From NCBI GenBank assembly GCA_028703175.1, contig JAQVNJ010000006.1:1-64000 (forward strand): 64,000 nucleotides of DNA, in the 5' to 3' direction. The position numbers and the translations under genes were made by a program. The notes under the pieces were generated by a model. The model made no database searches and had not been told where the DNA came from. It was given only the letters and a program-made list of their open reading frames with translations. Of the stretch, positions 34,978 to 43,499 are shown piece by piece. Each line of letters begins with the position of its first letter. Position 1 is the first letter of the stretch. This stretch comes from JAAYCB01 sp012744395 (GTDB lineage: Bacteria; Planctomycetota; Planctomycetia; Pirellulales; Thermoguttaceae).

Positions 34978-36039
34978 ATGAAGAAGCGCGCCGTCTTTCT
35001 TCTCATCCTTCTCCTCGCGCTGGCTGCATTCATCGGATGGTGGCGTTACGGTTGGCCGCAGGCAAAACCAGAACCTCTGACGCTCTACGGCAATGTGGAT
35101 CTTCGCACCGCGCAGCTCGCCTTCGACGGCGAGGCAATCGTGACCTCGATGCGCGTCGAGGAGGGCGCACAAGTCGAGCCCGGCCAGATCCTGGCTACGC
35201 TCGATGCATCGCGTAAGCGGGCCGAACTGGACGAAGCCAAGGCCCTGGTTGACGCCCAGGAGGCGGTGGTCCGAAGACTGGAATCCGGCACGCGCGAGCA
35301 GGAAATCGAACAGGCCCGGGCGCACGTCGCTTCCCTAAAGGCCAAGCGGACCAATGCGGAACAAAAGCTCCAGCGATACCAGCGGCTTGCCCCCGCCGGG
35401 TTGAGCCAGGAAGAGCTTGACGACGCCGAGATGCAGGTCCAAGTGGAGCGAGCCGGACTGGAGGAGGCGATGCAGGGACTGGCCTTGGCTTTGGAGGGGC
35501 CGCGGCAAGAAGACATCGACGAGGCTCGAGCCCGCCTTGAAGCCAGCCGTGCCCGCGTCCGATTGCTGGAACGCTGGCTCGCGGACACCGAGCTGCGCGC
35601 TCCGTCGCCTGGCACGATCCGCAGCCGCCTGCTGGAACCGGGCGACTACGCCACCCGCGGCCGAGCAGCCTACACGCTGGCGCTGACCGATCCGAAATGG
35701 ATTCGCGCGTATGTGCCGGAACCGAGCCTGGGACGGGTCCGGCAGGGATCGCGTGCCTGGGTCACTACGGACTCGTTCCCCGGAGTTCGGCTCGAAGGTT
35801 GGGTCGGATTCATTTCGCCGATGGCGGAGTTCACGCCGAAATCCGTGGAGACGGCGGAGTTGCGCACCCAGCTCGTTTACGAAGTTCGCATCTACGTCGC
35901 CGATCCTCAAGACCGTTTGCGTCTCGGCATGCCGGCGACGGTTGTCGTCGATGAAGCGCCTCCGCCTGCCGCCGCGCCGCTGCCCGCCGCGGAGTCCGGG
36001 GTTGGCCAATCCGCTCCGCCGAAGGGGCCCGGGCCGTGA
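34978..36039 (+). CDS. ybhG: Efflux periplasmic adaptor (HlyD family), YbhG-like
   Basis: A 353-residue membrane-fusion protein: one N-terminal membrane anchor (about 4-22), a biotinyl-lipoyl-like half-motif (GNVDLRTAQLAFDGEA), a long coiled-coil hairpin (about 75-200, rich in Glu/Ala/Arg) and a beta-barrel part containing LRAPSPGTIRSRLLEPGDY. It bridges the inner-membrane ABC transporter to an outer-membrane channel. First gene of the four-gene exporter operon; its stop overlaps the next start. Confidence 0.88.
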   Translation: MKKRAVFLLILLLALAAFIGWWRYGWPQAKPEPLTLYGNVDLRTAQLAFDGEAIVTSMRVEEGAQVEPGQILATLDASRKRAELDEAKALVDAQEAVVRRLESGTREQEIEQARAHVASLKAKRTNAEQKLQRYQRLAPAGLSQEELDDAEMQVQVERAGLEEAMQGLALALEGPRQEDIDEARARLEASRARVRLLERWLADTELRAPSPGTIRSRLLEPGDYATRGRAAYTLALTDPKWIRAYVPEPSLGRVRQGSRAWVTTDSFPGVRLEGWVGFISPMAEFTPKSVETAELRTQLVYEVRIYVADPQDRLRLGMPATVVVDEAPPPAAAPLPAAESGVGQSAPPKGPGP

Positions 36040-37880
36040 GCCACTCCACCGACGAGTCTGTTTCCGATCGGTCCGGCGAACCGGTGCTGTGCATTCGGCG
36101 GCTGCACAAACGCTTTGCACCGAAGGGCGGGCCACCGGTCGAGGCGCTCCAGGACGTTTCGTTGGACGTGCGATGCGGCGAGGTGGTGGGGCTTGTCGGT
36201 CCGGACGGGGCCGGCAAGACGACGCTCCTGCGAATTGCGACGGGATTGTTGGTGCCCGACAGCGGGACGGCGACGGTCCTGGAACTCGACTCGGTGCGCG
36301 ACACCCTGCAAATCCGGGGGCGGATCGCGTACATGCCGCAGAAGTTCGGCCTCTACGAGGACTTGACCGTCCAGGAGAACCTCGACCTGTATGCCGATCT
36401 CCAGGGCGTGGAGCCGGCCGCGCGAGCGAGCCGCTACGCGCGGCTTCTGGAAATGACGCAACTGGAGACGTGCGCCGATCGGCTTGCGGGCAGACTCTCC
36501 GGCGGGATGAAGCAGAAGCTCGGCCTGGCCTGCGCGTTGATCAAGATTCCGGAGCTCCTGCTCCTCGACGAGCCGACTGTCGGAGTCGACCCGGTCTCCA
36601 GGCGGGAGCTGTGGCGGATCGTCTACCAGATGGTCGAGCAGGAGGCAATCGGAGTCCTGGTTGCCACGGCGTACCTCGACGAGGCCGAGAAGTGCCATCG
36701 TGTTGTCGTGCTGCACGAGGGACGGAAGCTCGACGAGGGCGCCCCCACGCAGTTCCGCGAGCGCGTCCGCGGGCACACGTTTGTTGTGCAGCCTCGGCAG
36801 GGCGCGCGGCCGCGGGCCATTCAAGGCCGATTGGCCGGACAGCCCGGCATCATCGATGCCACGATCCGCGGGGGGCGTGTCCGTGTCGTCACCCACGAGC
36901 GTGATCGCGCGGCCGTGGCGCGGGCGATTCCGGCCGGCCTGGCTGCCGGGATTGCAGCGGCGGAGCCGACATTGGAAGACGCCTTCATGAAATTGCTGGC
37001 CGACGCGCGATCCAGCCGGAGTCATGCCGACTTGCCAGCCGCGCCGGCCAGAATGGCCTTCGAGACGCACCCCCGCCAGGCGGAACCGGAGATCGAACGC
37101 GGAGCGGCGGCTGGCGGCGCCGTCCACACGCGCGGCCTGACCAAGCGGTTCGGCGATTTCACCGCCGTTTCGGAGATCAGCTTCGACGTCCAGCGCGGCG
37201 AGATTTTCGGGCTGCTCGGTCCCAACGGCGCCGGCAAGAGCACAACCTTCCGCATGCTCTGCGGGTTGTCGAGGGTGTCCGGCGGCGAGGTCCGCGTTGC
37301 CGGGCGCGATCTGCGCCGCGCTGGTTCGTTCGCGCGGCAGCGGCTCGGATACATGGCGCAGCAGTTCTCCCTCTACGGCCAGCTTTCGGTGATCGAGAAC
37401 CTGCGCTTCTTCGGCCGGGCGTACGGGCTGACCAAGGCGCGGCTGGCGGAACGGATCGAGTGGGCCTTGGAGGAATTCGATCTCCGCAGCCACCGTGACG
37501 CGACTGCGGGAAAGTTGCCTGGTGGATACAAGCAGCGGCTGGCGATGGCCGCGGCGATGCTGCACGAGCCGGATATTCTCTTCCTCGATGAGCCGACCAG
37601 CGGCGTGGACCCGCTTGCCCGCCGCGATTTCTGGAGACGCATCAACAGCTTCGCCGAGAGCGGGGTCACGGTGGTCGTCACGACGCACTTCATGGAAGAG
37701 GCCGAGTACTGCGACCGGATGCTCATCATGTCACAGGGCCGCGAGCTCGCCACCGGCACACCTGGCGAGATTCGCGCGCTGGCGCGCACGGCGAGCCATC
37801 CCGACCCGACGATCGAGGATGCATTCATCGCCCTGGCCGAAGGCGCCGCCCAACCGCGCGGGACAGGGGGCTCGCCGTGA
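36036..37880 (+). CDS. ybhF: Duplicated ABC exporter ATPase, YbhF-like
   Basis: 614 residues with two ATP-binding domains in one chain. NBD1 (about 10-235) has Walker A GPDGAGKTT, signature LSGGMKQK and Walker B LLLLDEPTVGVD, but TAYLDEAE where the H-loop His is expected. NBD2 (about 365-590) has GPNGAGKST, a variant signature LPGGYKQR, LFLDEPTSGVD and an intact THFMEEAE H-loop. The missing His in the first half is, to my knowledge, common in YbhF relatives. Starts with GTG overlapping the ybhG stop. Confidence 0.9.
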   Translation: MSHSTDESVSDRSGEPVLCIRRLHKRFAPKGGPPVEALQDVSLDVRCGEVVGLVGPDGAGKTTLLRIATGLLVPDSGTATVLELDSVRDTLQIRGRIAYMPQKFGLYEDLTVQENLDLYADLQGVEPAARASRYARLLEMTQLETCADRLAGRLSGGMKQKLGLACALIKIPELLLLDEPTVGVDPVSRRELWRIVYQMVEQEAIGVLVATAYLDEAEKCHRVVVLHEGRKLDEGAPTQFRERVRGHTFVVQPRQGARPRAIQGRLAGQPGIIDATIRGGRVRVVTHERDRAAVARAIPAGLAAGIAAAEPTLEDAFMKLLADARSSRSHADLPAAPARMAFETHPRQAEPEIERGAAAGGAVHTRGLTKRFGDFTAVSEISFDVQRGEIFGLLGPNGAGKSTTFRMLCGLSRVSGGEVRVAGRDLRRAGSFARQRLGYMAQQFSLYGQLSVIENLRFFGRAYGLTKARLAERIEWALEEFDLRSHRDATAGKLPGGYKQRLAMAAAMLHEPDILFLDEPTSGVDPLARRDFWRRINSFAESGVTVVVTTHFMEEAEYCDRMLIMSQGRELATGTPGEIRALARTASHPDPTIEDAFIALAEGAAQPRGTGGSP

Positions 37881-39010
37881 ACGCGTTCCAGCGCCGCGCC
37901 ATGCGGCTTACGGGGTTTCTCCGCAAAGAGTCCCGGCAGATCCGCCGCGACCCGAGCAGCATCGCGCTGGCCCTGGTAATGCCCGTGGTGCTGCTGTTCC
38001 TGTTTGGATTCGGAGTATCGCTCGACATCAAGAACGTGCCGATCGCGATCGTGCTCGACGACCGCGGCCCCGATGCGCGCGAATTGGCCGCGCGGTTCTC
38101 GCTCAGCAGCTACTTCGATCCGGTTTCGGTTCACAGGCTCGACGAGGCCAGGCAACTGCTCGACCGGGGGGCGGTGGATGGGATTGTCCACGTGCAAGCG
38201 GATTTTTCGGTCCGGCTGGCCCGCGGCGCGGCGGCCCCGGTCCAAGTCCTTGTCGACGGCACCGACTCGAACCTCGCCCAACTCGTGCAAGGATACACCC
38301 TGGGCGTGCTGAATCTCTGGTCCCAGCAGCGGGCCGCGCGGGGCCTGCCCACGCATCTCCCGGCCGTCACGATCCAGCAGCGAATCTGGTTCAACGACGC
38401 GGTCAACAGCACCTATTTTCTTGTCCCCGGCCTCGTCGCGCTGGTGATGACGCTGATTGGCGTATTGTTGACGGCGCTGGTCGTCGCGCGGGAATGGGAG
38501 CGCGGCACGATGGAAGCGATCCTCGTCACGCCCCTTCGGCCCGGCGAGATCATGGTCGGCAAGCTTCTGCCGTACTTCGTTCTGGGGATGATCGGGCTTG
38601 GGCTAAGCGTGGCGTTGGGACGCGTCGTGTTTGGCGTGCCGTTTCGGGGGTCGCCCAGTGTCTACCTGCTGCTATCGACGCTGTTCCTCCTGGCTTCGCT
38701 CGGGCTGGGGCTGTTCATCTCCGCGGCCACGCGCGTGCAGTTCGTCGCCGCCCAGATCTCGATCATCACGGGCTTTCTGCCCGCCTTCTTCCTGTCCGGG
38801 CTGCTCTTCGATCTGGAGAGCACGCCCTGGCCGATCCAAGCCATCAGCCACGTGATTCCGGCGCGCTACTTCGTTTCGGCCAGCCACACGATCTTCCTCG
38901 CCGGCGACGTGTGGTCGATTCTTCAGTGGGACGCGCTGTTTTTGGGAGTCATGGCTTTCGTGCTGATCGTTCTGGCCAAGTCGCGCCTCGGCCAACGCTT
39001 GGAGAGATGA
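37877..39010 (+). CDS. ybhS: ABC-2 type exporter permease, YbhS-like
   Basis: 377 residues: one N-terminal membrane helix (ALVMPVVLLFLFGFGVS), a large periplasmic loop (about 55-175), then five C-terminal helices typical of ABC-2 permeases (YFLVPGLVALVMTLIG, GLFISAATR). The segment WERGTMEAILVTPLRPGEI is a family hallmark. GTG start overlapping the ATPase stop. Pairs with the next permease to form a heterodimeric channel for drugs or other amphiphiles. Confidence 0.9.
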   Translation: MNAFQRRAMRLTGFLRKESRQIRRDPSSIALALVMPVVLLFLFGFGVSLDIKNVPIAIVLDDRGPDARELAARFSLSSYFDPVSVHRLDEARQLLDRGAVDGIVHVQADFSVRLARGAAAPVQVLVDGTDSNLAQLVQGYTLGVLNLWSQQRAARGLPTHLPAVTIQQRIWFNDAVNSTYFLVPGLVALVMTLIGVLLTALVVAREWERGTMEAILVTPLRPGEIMVGKLLPYFVLGMIGLGLSVALGRVVFGVPFRGSPSVYLLLSTLFLLASLGLGLFISAATRVQFVAAQISIITGFLPAFFLSGLLFDLESTPWPIQAISHVIPARYFVSASHTIFLAGDVWSILQWDALFLGVMAFVLIVLAKSRLGQRLER

Positions 39011-39013
39011 CGG

Positions 39014-40147
39014 ATGGGTCCAACCCTGATCCGCATCACGACGCTTGTCGTCAAAGAGTTTCTCGCCATCATGAAGGACCCGAAGAGCCGGATCGTCGTG
39101 ATCGGTCCACCGATCATCCAGTTCTTCGTCTTCGGATACGCCGCCACGTTCGACCTGAACAACGTTCGCTATGCCGTGCTGGACGAGGATCGGAGCGCCG
39201 AGTCGCGCGAGCTGCTTTCCCGATTCCAGGCTTCGCCGACCTTTCGCCTGGTGGGCCAGCTGGACAGCGGCCGCCAGATCGGCGACCTGATTGACCGGCA
39301 AGGCGCGCGCCTCGTGCTGCGGATACCGCAGACGTTCAGCCGGGACCTCCAGGCCGGCCGACCGGCGCAAATTCAAGTCATCGCCGACGGCCGGAACTCC
39401 AACGTCGCCAGCGTGGCGCTGGGGTACGCCAACGCGATCGTCGCGCGGTACAACGCCGAGCGCGGCGGGGCCTTCAGCGGGAGCGCGGCCGGCGCGGCAG
39501 GTCCCGCGCTGCAACTGGTCAATCGCGCCTGGTTCAACTCCAATTTGCAGAGCCGCTGGTTCATCATCTCGGCACTCGGCGGCCTGATCGCGATGATCGT
39601 CGTGCTCCTCTTGAGCGGCCTGTCGGTCTCGCGCGAGCGCGAGTTCGGAACCTTTGATCAATTGCTCGTGGCCCCTTTCCGCTCCGGCGAGATCCTGGTT
39701 GCCAAAGCGCTGCCGCCGATGGCCTGCGGGATGCTCGACGCGTTGCTGCTGGCCGCCGCGGCGGTTCTCTGGTTCGGCGTGCCGTTCCGCGGCAGCCTGC
39801 CGGCGCTCGTCGTGGCGTTGAGCGTGTTCATCGTTTGCGTCGTGGGTGTCGGACTGTTCATCTCGTCGCTCTCATCGACGATGCAGCAATCGTTGCTCGG
39901 CTCGTTCATCTTCATCATGCCCAACGTCATCCTTTCCGGGTTCACCACGCCGATTGAAAACATGCCGCGCTGGCTCCAGTTGGGCACCCTGATCAACCCG
40001 TTGCGATATATCGTCACGGCCTGCCGCAACGTCTTTCTCCAGGGCGGCACGCTTGGCACGATCTGGCCGCAACTCTGGCCGATGGCGGCGATCGCCGCGG
40101 TAACGCTCGCCGCCGCCACCTGGCTGTTCCGCCACCGGACCGCGTGA
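39014..40147 (+). CDS. ybhR: ABC-2 type exporter permease, YbhR-like
   Basis: 377 residues, paralogous to the preceding gene and with the same layout: an N-terminal helix, a periplasmic loop ending near AWFNSNLQSRWF, and five C-terminal helices. The hallmark REREFGTFDQLLVAPFRSGEI matches the position of the related segment in its partner. Starts 3 bases after the ybhS stop. Last gene of the operon; E. coli ybhGFSR is linked to cefoperazone and chloramphenicol tolerance. Confidence 0.9.
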   Translation: MGPTLIRITTLVVKEFLAIMKDPKSRIVVIGPPIIQFFVFGYAATFDLNNVRYAVLDEDRSAESRELLSRFQASPTFRLVGQLDSGRQIGDLIDRQGARLVLRIPQTFSRDLQAGRPAQIQVIADGRNSNVASVALGYANAIVARYNAERGGAFSGSAAGAAGPALQLVNRAWFNSNLQSRWFIISALGGLIAMIVVLLLSGLSVSREREFGTFDQLLVAPFRSGEILVAKALPPMACGMLDALLLAAAAVLWFGVPFRGSLPALVVALSVFIVCVVGVGLFISSLSSTMQQSLLGSFIFIMPNVILSGFTTPIENMPRWLQLGTLINPLRYIVTACRNVFLQGGTLGTIWPQLWPMAAIAAVTLAAATWLFRHRTA

Positions 40148-40230
40148 ATTGCACCCAGCGCAGCCGGAGCGGTCGGCGGATACATCGGCCCGGAAACAGA
40201 AGTCCTTCGATCTGGCGCGGCCCTGAGCGC

Positions 40231-41181
40231 TTAAAAGAAAGCCTGCTCTGCCGTCCGCCGCAGCAGCCAATCGTGGTCGGTCGCGGTGAGAAAATCGAGC
40301 CGCTGCCGGATCAGGTCCACCGAGTCGGCATAGTGGTGGCCGCCGATGACCTGGAACGGGCTGTCGCTGGCCCACATCAGCCGCTCCGGCCCAAAGGCAT
40401 CCAGCAGGCGGCGGATCATCGGCGCCAGGTCCAGGTACGGCGACTGCTTCTTGCCCAGCGCATAGAAGGCCGACAGCTTGACCCGCAGGCCCTTGTGCCG
40501 GGCCAGCCCGCAGAGGGTGTCCAGGTCCCGGGCGCGGACCTGGCCGTCGGCGCCGATGCGGGCGAAATGGTCCACGACCACCGGCGTCTGCGGGAATCGA
40601 CGGCACATCGCGTCCAGGGCGGGAAGAAACTGCGGATTCATCAACGGGCAGATGGCCAGCCCCTCGTCGGCCCCGCACTTCCACATCGCCGCCATCCCCT
40701 CGCCGCCGAGCCACTGGTCCGGCGACTCGTCGCCGGACACGATGCGAAACCCGCGCACGCCCCGGCGCGCCAAGGCCCGCATCTTCTCCCTTGCGTCCGC
40801 GCGCTGGTCCACCCGGCCGACGCCGGAAAACACGCCCGGGTATTTCTCCATCATGTCGAGCATGTACGAATTGTCGAAACCGTAGTAGCTCATCTGGATC
40901 AGTACCACGCGCCGCACCCCGCAGGGCCGTGCATGGGCAAACAACTCCTCGGGCGTGAAGCTGGCCGTGGCCATCCGGTCCTTGGCGTAGCCGGGCGCGA
41001 GCGGGTAGCGCCGGGTATCGGACGTCCAGACATGCACATGGGCGTCGATCGTGCCCTCCGAGGAATCGCTCGCCGCTTTCTCCGCCCCATGGCTGTGGCC
41101 GGCCAGCGCCCAACCGCTGACCGCAAGGATTCCGGTCCGCAAGAGACTCCGGCGGGAGACAAGTTGTTCTGAACGGTGCAT
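40231..41181 (-). CDS. Tat-exported amidohydrolase-2 family metal hydrolase
   Basis: 316 residues. The Tat-like signal SRRSLLRTGILAVSG is at about 9-24. The mature protein is an amidohydrolase-2 TIM barrel: the first metal motif DAHVHVW (about 46), VVVDHFARIG (about 200) and the terminal Asp in MWASDSPFQ (about 270). Relatives hydrolyse lactones or decarboxylate aromatic acids; L-fucono- or L-rhamnono-lactone hydrolysis would suit the sugar-active genes in this window, but the substrate cannot be told from sequence. Confidence 0.8.
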   Translation of the reverse strand: MHRSEQLVSRRSLLRTGILAVSGWALAGHSHGAEKAASDSSEGTIDAHVHVWTSDTRRYPLAPGYAKDRMATASFTPEELFAHARPCGVRRVVLIQMSYYGFDNSYMLDMMEKYPGVFSGVGRVDQRADAREKMRALARRGVRGFRIVSGDESPDQWLGGEGMAAMWKCGADEGLAICPLMNPQFLPALDAMCRRFPQTPVVVDHFARIGADGQVRARDLDTLCGLARHKGLRVKLSAFYALGKKQSPYLDLAPMIRRLLDAFGPERLMWASDSPFQVIGGHHYADSVDLIRQRLDFLTATDHDWLLRRTAEQAFF

Positions 41182-41221
41182 GGGAAGGCTCCTTGGGTAT
41201 CTTGTGACTCTCGCGTAGGCG

Positions 41222-42352
41222 TTACATCAGCTCGACAAGCACGCTGTTTTGCAGATCCATGCCGAGGCGAGTCAGCCTGAGAGCACCTGCGTGCCACTGT
41301 AGCAGCCCGCGGTCAATCAATCCATCCAGTCTTTCACCGAACGCCTCCCGGATACTCATCCCGTGCATGTCTGCAAAATCCTCATCCTGCACGCCGCGCG
41401 TCAGGCGCAGGCCGAGCATCATGCTTTCAAACCGCGCTTCTTCTCTGGATATCCGTTCTGTCTTCGGTTCGTCGCCCGCTAAGTACGCGTCAATCCGTGA
41501 CGGGTTCATGGTGCGGCACTGTCCGAAAAAACTGTGCGCCGCGCAGCCGAAGCCCAGGTACGGTACGCGCGTCCAGCAGCCGAGATTGTGCCGGCAGGCA
41601 TGGCCCGGGCGTGCAAAATTGCTGATTTCATATTGATCCAAGCCGTCCGTGGCGAGCGTCTGCCGGGCAAGCTCATACATCGCGCGCTCCGCCTCCTCAT
41701 CCGGGAGAGCCAGCTTTCCCTCGGCGATATCGCGGCTGATCGGCGTCCCCTCCTCGACGATCAGGCCGTAACAGGAAAGATGCGACGGAGAGAGCGCGAT
41801 GGCGGCCTGGAGCGTTTCCCGAAAATCGGGCACGTTTTGCGAAGGCAGGCCAAACATCAGGTCCAGGTTGATGTTGTCAAATCCCGCCTGGCGCGCAGTC
41901 TCCACGGAAGCGACCACTCCCTGCCAATCATGGATCCTGCCGAGCAGACGCAGAAGACGCGCCTGCCGTGCCTGCGCGCCGATGGACAGCCGGTTGACCC
42001 CCGCTTTGCGCAGCGCGTGGGCAAGGGGCGCCGTGAGTGTTCCGGGGTTGCATTCGCAGGTGATCTCGGCGCCCTCTTCAATCGGAAACGCTTCAAACAG
42101 CGCATCCAGGATGCGCGTTGTCTGCCGCTCGTCCAGAAGCGAGGGCGTGCCCCCGCCCAGAAAAACCGTGTCCGCCCGCGGATGCCCCGCTTCCGCGCCG
42201 CGGCGCGCTATCTCCCGGATCACGGCATCCACGTAGCGCGGGATATCCGCCTCGCGCCCCGCGCATGAGGCGAAGTCGCAATACGCGCACTTGCTCGCAC
42301 AGAAGGGGATGTGGACGTAGAGGCCGATGGGGGGATGGGAAGGAGCGTGCAT
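41222..42352 (-). CDS. hemW: HemW-like radical SAM protein (heme chaperone)
   Basis: 376 residues. The radical SAM motif CASKCAYCDF is near residue 18, followed by FLGGGTPSLL, the ECNPGT strand and NLDLMFGLPSQ. The HemN_C domain covers ~290-370. HemW relatives load haem into target proteins and do not act as coproporphyrinogen oxidase despite frequent naming. Codon and base composition are less GC-rich than the neighbours, and the segment SIGAQARQARLLRLLGRIHDW looks more like Clostridia than Planctomycetota, so horizontal acquisition is likely (inference). Confidence 0.88.
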   Translation of the reverse strand: MHAPSHPPIGLYVHIPFCASKCAYCDFASCAGREADIPRYVDAVIREIARRGAEAGHPRADTVFLGGGTPSLLDERQTTRILDALFEAFPIEEGAEITCECNPGTLTAPLAHALRKAGVNRLSIGAQARQARLLRLLGRIHDWQGVVASVETARQAGFDNINLDLMFGLPSQNVPDFRETLQAAIALSPSHLSCYGLIVEEGTPISRDIAEGKLALPDEEAERAMYELARQTLATDGLDQYEISNFARPGHACRHNLGCWTRVPYLGFGCAAHSFFGQCRTMNPSRIDAYLAGDEPKTERISREEARFESMMLGLRLTRGVQDEDFADMHGMSIREAFGERLDGLIDRGLLQWHAGALRLTRLGMDLQNSVLVELM

Positions 42353-42520
42353 GTTACACCGAATTCACCTCGGGCGAGACGGCTGACGCACGCCGCCCGT
42401 TGCACCTCCGGTCGGTCGGTGGGCACGATCCACGCGCGGCAAACGTGCGGGGTAACCAGGCGACGAGAGTACACGGTTTATGAAAGCTCGGGGTGATTCG
42501 CCGCTCGAGTTTGAGGGTTG

Positions 42521-42727
42521 TTAGGCTGTTTGTCGGATATAGTCTTCAATTTTGACATGCAAGTCCACGACGTGTTCGTGTTCAAGAGCAAGGTAACCAT
42601 CTTGCCATGTTGCGATCTGAGGAAATGTCTCTTGTGATCGTTCCAGCAGTTTTTGGCCTTTCGGTCCATCAACACGACCGCCGCTGTGTGCAATCAGGTT
42701 TCTGACGCAATTTGCGCTTTTCACCAT
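42521..42727 (-). CDS. Short HEPN-like protein or HEPN C-terminal remnant
   Basis: 68 residues from an ATG preceded by a near-perfect ribosome site, AAAGGAGGTGA. The segment CVRNLIAHSGGRVD has the R-x4-H arrangement of HEPN ribonucleases, and the rest (LALEHEHVVDLHVKIEDYI) looks like the final helix of such domains. A normal HEPN protein would have ~70-100 more residues before this point. The frame is open for ~25 codons upstream of the ATG to a TGA, so it may be the tail of a once longer gene. Composition is AT-richer than the surroundings. Confidence 0.45.
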   Translation of the reverse strand: MVKSANCVRNLIAHSGGRVDGPKGQKLLERSQETFPQIATWQDGYLALEHEHVVDLHVKIEDYIRQTA

Positions 42728-43013
42728 GATTTCACCTCCTTTCAGGTAAGAACCCTGAGAGAGACGATCACCAAGGTTACCCTGCTCCGCAACGCGTCGT
42801 GCCCTGAACCCTCAGCATGCTGGTGCAACCGTGAATACCTCAACCAATGTTCATAGGACTTGAATTTGCCCGAGAGGACTACAGCCGTGCTATTCTCTTG
42901 GCCCAGCCGGCTGGTCTGCACGACCCCCCCCCAGAAGTTGGTAGCGAGTCTACCAGCTTCGCCTTTTCCAGGCAAGACACTGTAAACAGTCTTTGCCGCG
43001 AGATTTCCCGGCC

Positions 43014-43163
43014 TCAGGCAGACGGAAGATGCTCCAAGTCGTCAAGGTCTCTATGGCGGCCGGCGGCCTGCTTCAATTTGCGCAGCCAACGCAGGAACGC
43101 AAATCGCACGCCGGCGCGAGCCAGAAGCCGAAAGACGTTCAGGGGATCGTCAGAACCTAACAT
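43014..43163 (-). pseudogene. Nucleotidyltransferase remnant with internal deletion
   Basis: Encodes 49 residues that look like the two ends of an AbiEii/MNT-type nucleotidyltransferase joined directly. The start DDPLNVFRLLARAGVRF matches the usual first helix before a GG-x-A core, and the rest LRWLRKLKQAAGRHRDLDDLEHL matches the last helices (KxxAGRxxDLxDLxxL). The catalytic GSxxRG-like core is absent. The ATG overlaps the preceding small gene by 14 bases, as in intact pairs of this type. Confidence 0.5.
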
Positions 43164-43335
43164 GAATGCTGCGCTGCCGCAGGTTGCGCGCCCAGTATTG
43201 CCGGAAGCCTTCGGGCGACGCGGCGAGCAGTTGCCTGGCCCGTCTCTGCAACGAGACGAAACGTTCCAGCCCCTCGCGCGGCGTCAACCGGGCAGCGTCT
43301 TGCGACGGGCGACGATCTTCAGTCGTGAGATCCAT
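43150..43335 (-). CDS. Small hypothetical protein upstream of the nucleotidyltransferase remnant
   Basis: 61 residues from the ATG at 43335 with GGAG close upstream. Sequence features: LTPREGLERFVSLQRRARQL followed by SPEGFRQYWARNLRQRSIHV, a helical, Arg-rich pattern. Small proteins of this style often precede single-domain nucleotidyltransferase genes (from memory), and a remnant of one overlaps its 3' end. It could be the orphaned partner of a toxin-antitoxin-like pair. No verified function. Confidence 0.45.
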   Translation of the reverse strand: MDLTTEDRRPSQDAARLTPREGLERFVSLQRRARQLLAASPEGFRQYWARNLRQRSIHVRF

Positions 43336-43499
43336 CTTCTCCAGGGCCGATTTCAGAACCCGCGGTGATTCCGGCGGCTTCCGCCCATGTCGGGCGTCGG
43401 CCGCAGTGTTGAAACCACTTCTCAAGATACCCGGCTCGGCGATGACCCGCAACCTTGATTCCCCCGCCGCCGAGCAAGGAGGACGGTCGGCGAGGCACG

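Noticed and set aside
36036..37880. Missing H-loop His in the first half of YbhF as a novel asymmetry
   Set aside because: This appears to be a usual feature of the family, unlike the reciprocal losses in the PstB pair.
42353..42540. Integron attC-like site (GCCTAAC / GTTAGGC near 42525)
   Set aside because: Only one core site resembles the consensus; no matching partner core or internal stem was found at the right distance, and there is no integrase.
42742..42975. 77-residue minus-strand frame upstream of the HEPN-like gene
   Set aside because: No recognisable motif, no ribosome site and no continuity with the HEPN frame; kept only as possible remnant sequence.
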